A DNA stretch of 64,000 nucleotides from Linnemannia hyalina. Lineage: Eukaryota; Mortierellomycota; Mortierellomycetes; Mortierellales; Mortierellaceae. Position 1 is the stretch's first letter; each line of letters begins with the position of its first letter. Positions 1-9,624 of this stretch are shown here, piece after piece. The notes below the pieces were generated by a model that saw only the letters and a program-made list of their open reading frames with translations, searched no databases and was not told the origin of the DNA. The stretch spans positions 558,001 to 622,000 of the forward strand of contig JAHRHY010000001.1 in NCBI GenBank assembly GCA_019671135.1, given 5' to 3'. The translations under genes and the position numbers were made by a program.

Positions 1-1452
1 CAATCGGACTCCACTCATCCGTCTTTCCATAATAAAACACAAACTTGTCCGCGTTTTGTTTGATGGTCTCCTTGTCCATGACCTTGATGGCTTCCATTTC
101 CTGGCCTGCCAGGAAGAGGCAATTCTTGACGACGGAGCTGTGGAGGAGTTGTTGGGATGTGACTTGAGCCATGTCGGATTCTTGGCCGGTGAGGAGGGAG
201 ACGATGGAGCGTAGGATGGGGGGAGCAGAAAAGATGAAGCGGAGTGTGCTCACGGTGCCTCCAACGATTGATCGGACCGAAGGCTTGAACAAGTTCTATT
301 GATTGTCCATTATCCAGGAGCAATTAAGAGAACGCCAAGTAAAAAAGTCGTTGGTTGTTTCCCCACGAAAAATAAGAGAAAGAGAAAGAGGTAAAGGCGG
401 TTAGTCAGCACGATGGGAAATTCATTTCCAGAGCACGGGCAATCTAAACAGCCGAAAATATGTTGCTTTGCTCGCTGCATTCCCCATATGAAGGATAGGA
501 ACTGACCCAACCACCCACCGGGTCAATGCGCTCTCTTTTTTTGCTGGCTATCATTTTACAATCTTAGTTGGGCAAAATGAATTCCAACCACAAATTACCT
601 GCATCTTGCGGCCATTGGGGGTATCAGCGATCCGATGGATGGTCGGGAAGAGTCCAAATAGACGCTCGATGCCGTGGTTGGGACGAGCCTTGAGGACACG
701 AAGTGCCAACCAGGAACCCATTGAATGTCCCGCTAGGATGAATCGAGTTCCTGTAGGGTACTGTTCTCTGAGTCGATCCAGGATTGCAATCTTATTCTCG
801 ACCTGTTCTTCGAGCGTGTACATCTTCGATGTGTCCGTGACATGGTTTCCTGCCGAGTGGCCGAGATGCGATGCTACAAATATAGGATCATTTGACGGTT
901 AGAAGGCGGTCATTGAGTGAGTTCCTAGTTTCAGTAGCGATCATTGAACAGTAAAGACGAGACAGCAAAGGATGCAAGATGACCGATCTCGGATTCTGGA
1001 CGGTACTGGCGACTCCAGCGCTTGGGTCGAGTACTTATTTTGTAGCATACCTCCAAAGATGTCGATCTTGCCGTCGCATTTGTCATGAACGGTCTGGAGG
1101 AAGGGGATGTAGTAGTCAATCAGGCCAGGATTGCCTAGCATTGTCCGGTTACGGTTCAGTTGAGTAGAAGGAAGGTGTAATGATTAGAAAACGAGCAGCG
1201 AAGAGTTTAAGCAAGTGGACACGACGGTTAACCGATCAAATGAATATGATGATATGTTCGTGTGTTACCAGGGATCATGAAGAGGACAGTATGAACGGGC
1301 TGCTCAGCTCCCTTAGCAGTCTTAGTGGTAAGCTGACCCTTGGCGGGCCACCAGAGCGTAGGGACGTTCTCGCCCTGGACATTCCAGACCGCACGAACGG
1401 GGCTCTTGAAGAGTGTTGCCGGGTTGGCGGGTGTTGTTGATGTCGAAGTCAT
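1..1452 (-). CDS. LDAH: Lipid droplet-associated hydrolase (LDAH), 3' end outside the window
   Basis: Alpha/beta-hydrolase of the LDAH (C2orf43) family, which acts at lipid droplets; its physiological substrate (sterol ester or triacylglycerol) is debated. Exons read as 1452-1269, 1134-1051, 873-599 and 295-<1, with GT/AG borders and matching phases; 279 residues are visible. Seen: IPGNPGLIDYY early in the protein (the oxyanion-side GNPG motif), then HLGHSAGNHV, the nucleophile elbow AGHSMGSW with Ser at about residue 139, and YYGKTDEWSP near the left edge, where the family carries its acidic catalytic residue. The C-terminal His region is off the window. The start is the first ATG of the open first exon. 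Transcription is divergent from the 5-phosphatase gene, about 610 bp away. Confidence 0.85.
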
Positions 1453-2063
1453 GAGTGTTCGAATTGAAAGTCGAAGAGAGGGGTGGTAAAGGGATGGGTG
1501 ATGGAATGGCTGTCGTATGAAGAAGAAGCGGATGAGCATGCACCGATTAAGGAGAGAGAGGAGTGAAGGAGAACGAATGAGCGACAAAGAAGGAATGGAG
1601 ATTAATGGGAGAAGAGAAGGGAGAATGATAGTGTTGCGCGAATTGTTTTCAAGTAGAACAGGGGTACGAGGATGTGTGTATGTCGGTAACAAATACAAGA
1701 CGCCCAATACCCCTTCTCATACCTTGTTGTTCCTCAGAGAAAATCAGGGGCTGGGAGTGATGGTCACCTTGTCTCTCAGTTGTTGATCCTTTCTATCGAT
1801 CGGCCATATGTTGTATGCCATGTTGACTGACTGTGCGCCCACCCACCCACCCTCACGCTCAGCCAACGTGAACGGCTTCTTGGCTGTTCGTCATTCCAGC
1901 ATGACCTTTCCTCATCTCTTCCTCATTCCTCCCCTAGTTAATCTACTTTCCATCTCTTTTCTTTTTCGTCCCTTCTTCGTCTTCACATCCACACTCCGCA
2001 CTTCGTCCCTCCTCACTCACACCCTCTCTCATCCTTCTTTTCGCTGTTGACCCTTTCTATCCA
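1453..2063. promoter_or_regulatory. Divergent intergenic region between LDAH and the 5-phosphatase
   Basis: About 610 bp between two divergent start codons. The right half (about 1840-2050) is strongly pyrimidine-rich on the + strand (CTTCCTC, TTCTTT runs), a common look for fungal promoters and 5' leaders. No clear TATA box or other named site was recognised. Confidence 0.35.
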
Positions 2064-5000
2064 ATGGAGACGTGGGTGTCGCATATCACAAAGTGGCTCC
2101 TTACCTCAACCGCAGTCGCTACCACCGCAACCGCCGATCCAACAACTCCTTCCCCTTCCTCTTCTACCTCTTCCTCCACCACAACCATAACCACCGACCC
2201 TACGACAGGAACCGCCCCAACAGCGACATACTCCAACCAGACAGCTGAACTCCCCCTCTCCCAACCACAATTGATCACCGCCACTCCTGCCACTGCCACT
2301 CCTGCTCTCAGATCCTCCTCATCGATAACAAATCGTCATTCCAATAACTGCAATAACAGCAAAAACAACGACGGCCTTGACGAAGCAGGAGAGGAACATG
2401 TGGATGCCAGCCCTTGCTTCTTGAAGGAGACACAGACACATGTCGGCAAAAGCCATCCGTTCAAGGTATGCAAGGGAGTGAGGTCACGAAAGAAAAAAGG
2501 AGGCCAACAACACTTATGAGGCCATATAAGAAACAACGAGAGAGGCGTGATAAAAGAGTGAGAGAGTCTTGGGTGGGGTTTTGAGGAATTTGGGATTGGG
2601 ATTGTTTCGTTTAGATTAAGCTGCACTAGCTGAACCCGAACGGTCGGATCTACATATTAACCCAGCATCCTTTGCCTACCTAGGTGACAACAACGGTGAG
2701 GACAGTCTTGGGCACATCATCATCACCCTTGTCTGCCCCAGTAATATCGCCTAACAACGAGGGTGGTGTTGATCCAACCCAGCAGCAGCAACGTGTCGTC
2801 TTCTCCAGCATACAGGAACCGGTCTCTATCCACCCATCAACGAAAGAGGAACTGTTATCTCTTACTGTCCAACATGAACACGACCACGAACACCATCATC
2901 ATCACCAGCACCAACGCACAGACTCAGACTCGGACTCGATCGATTTGGTTGAAACCGACGACCTTGGTACTCGTCGAATCAACTTCCCTAAGATTGTTCG
3001 AGCGATCCAATGGGTGTTCAACGGGCCCAAGAGAGATGGGGCCCGCAAGGTCACGACGAACGATTCCACGTGGACGTCAGACAAGGACCAGGACAGTGAC
3101 GTTTCTTCACAGGAGATCCGTACTGACAAGCACAGGAGGAAGAAACGACGTCAGTCGGCAAAGTCGTTGCCGGCTATCCTACCGCGACCCACGATCAGCA
3201 AAACGAGACTGAAGGTATTTGTTGGTACCTGGAACATGATGGGGCAGATGCCTAATATTCGGGATGGGTTGACGGGGTTTCTGGATATTGATCGACAGCA
3301 GGAGCATCAGCACCAGCACCAGCAATCGTTACTAGATCCCAGTTTGAGGTCAAGTCCGAGCCCGATTCCCAGCTCAACCCCAAGTTCCAACCCAAGCTCC
3401 AATCCGCCAAACTTGGAGAAACCATTACCTCAACCACCTCATCCTGCAACATACCCGCTGGAGCAAGTTTTGATGAGTTCAGGATTGCTTGCTCCAGGAC
3501 CAACCAACTCAACTGCCCACTCGAACCGATCAGCGACAGAATCTACCACCAAAAACACACTTACACCACCACCCCCACAACAGTCCGTTGTCGACTCTGA
3601 CGCCCCAGCACCGCACAAGTCTCAAAAAAGACGAGCAAACGACCTACTGAACAGAATCCGACATCCGCACCATGCTTCCCGTACGGACCTGTCTTCAACA
3701 CCCTCTTCCAGCGGCAATCAGCGACGAGTACCCGATATCACATCAGCCTCTGGATCTGCACCTGGGATCTTGAAGGCACCGTTCTTGGAGATGAACACAA
3801 AGGCGCCATACCATATTATTGCCATCAACACTCAGGAATGTGAACGGGAGATTCGCGAGGCGGTGCTGTTTCCGTCCAAGAACACGTGGGAGAAACACCT
3901 CCAGACATCATTAGGACCGGACTATGTCATGATCAAGACCGAGACCATGGCGGCACTTCACATCGCCGTCTTTATCTGGAAACCCATCGAGGACCTCGTC
4001 AGTGGTAACATATTCAACTTGATTTTTGTCACGTTCTTGGTTGGCTGTTAGCTTTGAGTGTTCATATCCAACCCTGGCTTTCTTTGAACAATAGCGGTTG
4101 ACTCGTCAACGGTGGCAACTGGAATCGGAGGAATTGTAGGAAACAAAGGGGCTGTCGCCATCTCTGTCTACCTCGGAAGTACATCCTTGTTGTTTGTTAA
4201 CGCGCATCTCACAGGTAAAGGACGTTTGGACCTCATCTGCTTCATTTGTATTTTAATAGACCTCGATGTTTTACTGACCAACTCGCATATTTTTTTCCCC
4301 CACATTCCTGAACTACAGCCCACCAAGGAAACACACAAGCACGGAACAACGACTACAAAAGGATCATCCAAGAATTGCACCTGAATGAGGCACCTAAACG
4401 ACAGGCGCGAGGATGGCATTTCAAGGGCGACATGAAGCTTCGACGACATTACAATTACCCTCCCGTCTACCTTCCCAAACCTGGCATCAAAAACAACAAT
4501 GGCAAGGCGAAGGCGAGTAGTACCACCAACTTGCTTGATCCGAATCGATCACCAGTAGCAAAGGCTTCATCGTCTAGTGCTATCAGCCTTGTACATCCAC
4601 AACAGCTTCAGGCCAAAGGTCCGCAGCCTCCACAACAGGAACCTTACCCGGATGTGACGGATCAGTTTGATTATACGTTTTGGGCAGGAGATTTGAACTA
4701 TCGCGTGGATTTATCTCGAGAGAAGGCGGATGAATGTCTCCAGAAAGGCGATCTCGAGGTATATCTCTAATACTTTCTTGTTGCAGGTTCTTGGAGGGGT
4801 GCCACAAAGCAATGAGAGATAATCAGTATGCTAATTATTATTTCATTTTGCCTCTTCTAGACGATGCTGGCGCATGACCAGCTTTCGATCCAAAAGACCG
4901 CGGGAGCAATCTTTGACGGGTTCATGGAGGCACCGATCAAATTCAAACCGACCTACAAGTTTGATCCGCTCGTCCTCATCCCTACTACCGACACCAACAA

Positions 5001-6453
5001 CCGAACCCTTCGACGAAACTGGACAAGGACATTGCAAGGACGACCACTTTCGATGCTGCATTTGCATGGGCCAGAGGCGCCTGTTCTCTCACTTGTTTCT
5101 ACGCCTACGGGGTCACCATTGTACAGGATGGAGAATTCTAGATCTTGTCCGTCACTGTTGTTGGATGAGCACGGACATGGACTGGCGGCGGGGTTGCAAA
5201 GTGATGATGGGAGTAACCATGAGAGGACGTTTGAATCTGACACCGAGGGGAGTGCGAGTGCGAGTGGTGAGCGACGGCATCGCCGTCATTCTCATGGGCT
5301 ATCGGTCTCCAGAGCTATCCATTCTGTCCGCCGTCGTCGGTCGGCTGCCTTAGATGCCATTCAGACTACAGGCAACAGTCTGCATCAACGGGTCCCTTCG
5401 GATGATGTGGTGTTGAGTGGTGGGCATGCTCAGGATGCTGTGATGAGGCAACAGAGCCCGTTATCAGCTACTAGTCTCCCTGATGAATCGATTTTTGGTG
5501 ACCAAGGCCGGAGGGATAGTGGTGATGATGAGATGGTGGCCCGACCTGTGCGGGTTCAGACTCTGGAGTTGGATCAGGCGCTTCAGGATAAGCTCTTCTC
5601 AGACGCTGCTACTGCCAGGAATGGTCCAAACGCGGTAGGCGGTCAAAATGGACACCTTGCAAAGGAGCAGCAGCAACCGCTGACACTGGAGCAGAAACGG
5701 CAGAGGCTGCTGCAGATGGTGCGATACGACTCGAGTAGCAAGCAGAGAGTCCCTTCTTGGACGGACCGGATTCTGTGGAAGGCGACGGGGGGAAACTTTT
5801 ATTTACCGATCGAGATTGGGGATGATACCCGGAGTGAGAACGGGAATAGTAGGGGGTGGAGTCTTTTGAGGAAGACGCGGTCGCGCGCCATTGCGGATGG
5901 GGCGACAGGATCGTCGCCCAGGACCCCGGGAGGAGCTGCAGTCGGTGATGAAGACAATAGTGGTGGAGTTGGAGGAGGACCGACGTCACCGAATGGGTTC
6001 ATGATGAAGTTGGGAATGAAGAAGACCAAGGACTCTTCTGCTGCGCCTGAAGGAGGCGGGAAGATGAGTCTGTTGGAAAGTTTGCGGATGGAATTCCATT
6101 CCGCTACGTCTCGCTCGTCACGTCGCGGTGGGAACGAAGAAGGCACCTCCAAGTCTTTATCACAACATGCAGCAGCACCACAGTCGCCAGCACCACCATT
6201 GATGTCGGAGGATGACGAGAACCGGGCGGCGGTGCTTGTGAAACAGTATACGGCACATCACGATATCGGATTGTTCTCGGATCATCGGCCTGTTACGGCG
6301 GTGTTTGCGGTGCGGTTTGATTGGAAGTTGACGGATCGGGGTGGTGTTATTGGGAATGGTAATGGGGTGGGGAATGGGCTTTTCTTGACAAAGTCTCATC
6401 GGACGGCGGGGGAGCGGTGGGGTCCGCTGGATAAAGTTCTTGAGAGGATGTAG
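2064..6453 (+). CDS. Inositol-polyphosphate 5-phosphatase with large insertions in the catalytic domain
   Basis: Type II inositol 5-phosphatase, removing the 5-phosphate of phosphoinositides or soluble inositol phosphates at membranes. Exons 2064-2465, 2684-4004, 4095-4214, 4319-4758 and 4861-6453, phases consistent, 1,291 residues. Seen in order: VFVGTWNMMGQ, INTQECERE (catalytic Glu), IGGIVGNKGAV, FVNAHLTAHQ, FWAGDLNYR, FKPTYKFDP, RVPSWTDRILW and GLFSDHRPVTAVF, the complete family signature. About 250 residues of Ser/Gly-rich sequence separate TYKFDP from PSWTDRIL and about 160 more separate that from SDHRPV; both are normally short loops. The N-terminal ~350 residues are Ser/Thr/Pro/His-rich without a recognised domain. 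No SAC, SH2 or RhoGAP domain is visible, so it is closer to stand-alone 5-phosphatases than to synaptojanin, SHIP or OCRL. The GTG codon opening exon 2 follows an acceptor, so the ATG in exon 1 is preferred as start. Confidence 0.88.
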
Positions 6454-6667
6454 ATACCGTAGATCATCTTCCTTTGCCCAAGCATTAGTAGAAATGACGA
6501 TAGAAACCCTTAAGCGATTTTCTCGTGGGACTTTTCTTTTTTCTTTTTTCTTTTTGCTTTTCCTCGGTTGATCAACATTACAAAAAGAACGCAAGCGTTC
6601 TACTCCTTTTTGTTCATTTACCCCTCCCCTACCTACTCACACTCCCCCGCTTCCTCTCTCAACGAGC

Positions 6668-8878
6668 ATGTCCAGCAACAGGTAGCAACATCGTCACATC
6701 ACAAATCATAAAAAACCCAAGAAACAAAAAAAAACTCCACGCAAATCGAACAAAAAAGTACTAAACAGAATCACGTTTCTACTTTTCTGCGCATTTACCC
6801 CCCTCCCCCCCCCCCCCCCCCCCCCCCCTTCCAATAATAATAATAATAGAATCGTCTCGTCAACAATTATTCGCCCGGCGGTCGAAACCGAAGACGACAA
6901 AAGGACTCAACGCAGGAAGCGCGCTTTCCCCGACGCGCCCGAACCAGCTCGTCATCCCCAGTCCCGTTCTCGGTCACGCTCTCGTTCACCGTTAGCGAGT
7001 AGTCGTGATAATGCCCGCAGGAGGTCTAGTCAGGGACAAGGACAGGATATGGAAAAACCAGGAGGAAGTGGAGGAGGAGGAGGAGGAGTAGAAGGAGGTG
7101 CAGGTGGAGGGGAGAGGAGGGTGAGAGAGAGTCTTGAATCCGCATCCGCCGCATTCCGGAGACGCCCTTCAGGACCCGGTCACACCTCCTCTTCCTCCTC
7201 CACATATTCCAGCATCAACGACCGACTCGGCGATACCCACATCCACTCATCCTCCGCCTCCACAACCACCACAACAATATCAACAGCGGAGGCATTGGAC
7301 TCTGAAGCAAAACGGCTCCGGACCGCGAACGCGACTGAGGACGATAACCGACGTGGTAAACGGATGATGGGGATGATCCTTGGGACGTTGACCCAGTTTA
7401 AGCGGCAGGCGAGGACAGTTGTCCCTAGGGTTGCTGTGCCCCCGGTTAATAACGTGAATGCGACGGCTGTTGTTGGGAAGACTGATGTGGTGGAAAGTAG
7501 GAGTGGTCCTAGGGCATCATCGACTGCGACAGCAACGGTATCGACAGCGGCTACGGCAGCGACGGAGACTGTTACTACTACTACCACAACGGCTGCTGTT
7601 AGCAGGAGAGACGATAATAGAGCTGGAAGAGACGTCGATACAAGAGCTGGAAGAGACATCGATACTAGAGCTGGAAGAGATGTCGATACTAGAGCTGGAA
7701 GAGACGCCGATAGTAGAGGTGCTAGTGACAGTGACATCAGAGGTATCAGGGACATCGATAGCAGAGGTGCCAAGGACGTCGGCAGCAGAAGTGTCAGGGA
7801 CAGCGACAGCAGAAAGGATGGCGGCAGCAGACGTGGAAGAGATGACGGCAACGCACGAATCCCCAGCGCTCCGGCATTGGACGTACGAAGACTCAGCGAA
7901 CCAGAATTAGATATTGCACCGCCAACAGCTCCAGCTGCGGATTTGGGCAGGGCGAGTCGAGAGGCGGTTCAGGAACGTGTCCGAGAAAAGTTGAGAATGG
8001 AGAAGGAGGCCAATGAAGACCGGCTCCGCAAGGAGAGAGCTGATAGGGAGGCGAGATTAAGGGAGACACTCTTGAAACAGATCGCTGGACGAGTACGTTT
8101 CCTTTTTGTTTTGTTACTGTTTATGAATTGTTGGTGTTGTTATGGAGGTTTGATGGGTAGTATTGCTTTCGTGTTGCTATGATGAATCGCGGACTAACAT
8201 CAACATTGTCTTGTTTCTTATCATTGTTCCAATTCATAGTCGAGTGTCCCGGGACGCAGGAGGACTGCAGTGGGTGCACCAGCAGCGGCAACGACGGGAC
8301 CGTCATCACCAACACCACCAGTGCACCTATCACGACGATCGCGGGATGCGAGATACGAAAACGGATACCTTATGACAGAGACCAAGCCTCGGTTGAGGTA
8401 TATGCCCAAGGTCATGAACGAGGCGACACGGGAGAAGTTCGATCGCCAGGTAGAAGATAACTCGGATCAAAGAGCTATCCCTAAGCGTGGTGCCCCTCCA
8501 CCTCCTAGGAGGGAGGATGCGGATATGTCGTCGTCAAAGTCTCGGACACCAACAGCGCCTGCAGTAATAGCAACGGCGACAGCAGTAGGAAAAGTGGATT
8601 TCCATATGCAGGAAGATCGTTATGGGGAGGAGGATGGTGAACCATCTGCGGAAGCGGTTGCGAAGGCCGAGGCTGAGGCTGAACGTGAGCTGGATGCTGG
8701 TATGGATCTAGGCCTGGAAGGGTCTGCTAATGATGATTTTAGGAGAAGAGAAGTTCCAACGGATTCGACACGGGAAGAGGCGCAAAACTCGGAGGCTTCC
8801 GGGTCCTCGTCGGTGACTGTGTCTGGATCCCCGGCGACTGTACGAGATGGGGCTGAGGATGTTGCCATGGAAGAATAA
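6668..8878 (+). CDS. PNN: Pinin/SDK/MemA-domain protein (splicing-associated)
   Basis: Pinin-family protein; relatives bind the exon junction complex and SR proteins in the nucleus. Exons 6668-6681, 6850-8092 and 8240-8878, 631 residues. The first coding exon is only 14 nt (ATGTCCAGCAACAG); it is inferred because its phase restores an open frame into exon 2, whose acceptor (6848-6849) follows a 24-C tract. Seen: an RS-rich stretch (SRSRSRSRSP) near residue 40, the pinin core RRGKRMMGMILGTLTQFK, a charged coiled coil about 290-350 (VREKLRMEKEANEDRLRKE), and the conserved KPRLRYMPKVMNEATREKF in the last exon. A degenerate tandem repeat (RAGRDVDT-like units, about 7620-7800) sits in the linker. 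The C-terminus is acidic and ends in EE. It starts 215 bp after the 5-phosphatase stop, same strand. Confidence 0.85.
6805..6828 (+). repeat. Homopolymer C24
   Basis: Twenty-four uninterrupted C within the first intron of the pinin gene, about 20 bp before the inferred acceptor. It may act as the polypyrimidine tract; the length is likely to be unstable. Confidence 0.9.
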
Positions 8879-8927
8879 GGACCAGGACAAGCCAGCGACC
8901 AACTCACAGACCAGTCGACCAATTGAC

Positions 8928-8964
<37 letters not shown>

Positions 8965-9624
8965 GCGCCTCTGTATCTTATCAGGATTCACCTACTCATC
9001 ATTATAAAAAAAAGTAAGGAATAAAACATTTTGACGGCATTTTTGTTGTCGAGCCGTACACAGCATCCTCCAGTTCCTCCTGTCCATCTTCGTTCTTTGG
9101 TTGATATGGCATGAATTGCTTGGGCCTCAAAGAGAAGAAGAAAAACATCCGATGTGATCTCATAGCTACAGGAAGGACATCATGAAGATGGACTCGAGGC
9201 TCAACAAATCGACACGGACGAAGAGGGACTCGAGGATGTTCAATCTGACAAGAAATAGAAGGAGCGCATTCCTGTTCCAAACCGCTTCTTCTAATTAAAA
9301 AGCTAATACTTTTTCATATTGCTCAACTGTTTCCTTGCCTTGATTTTTTTTTGTTACCTAGATTAGGTTCTAACGGCGCGCTCAGATCCAAGATCAGTTA
9401 TCGGCACCAGGAGAAGGGCCAGAGACAAGCATGCCTTATGCCACTGCTCTGGGGGAGGGGAATGGCATCTTGATCAGCAAAGCTAAGAAGCACAAAGAGC
9501 TGGAAAAGCACAGGGTACTAATCCTCTTTGACGCCACTAAAATACGTCCTACATTTTTTTTTTTACACAGATTGAACATGCGGTAACTTTATTTAACGCG
9601 CCAAATCAGCAAAGAGCTGACACT
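8879..9624. other. Convergent intergenic region with exon-like orphan segments
   Basis: This lies between the 3' ends of the pinin and polymerase eta genes. It contains a T29 run (8931-8959). On the + strand, 9386-9514 is a 43-codon open segment bounded by a CTAAC branch plus CAG acceptor and a GTACTAAT donor, encoding a Lys/Glu-rich peptide that includes KAKKHKELEKHR. A pyrimidine-rich acceptor at 9569-9570 could continue it. An acidic open stretch (DTDEEGLEDVQSDKK) lies at about 9172-9257. No start codon, complete frame or family was recognised. Confidence 0.4.
8931..8959 (+). repeat. Homopolymer T29
   Basis: Twenty-nine T in a row, about 50 bp after the pinin stop codon, in the presumed 3' UTR. 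Confidence 0.9.

Noticed and set aside
7180..7851. 223-codon minus-strand frame opposite the pinin gene
   Set aside because: It consists of repeated Leu/Ser/Val from the complement of the pinin linker repeats; the sense strand carries the family motifs.
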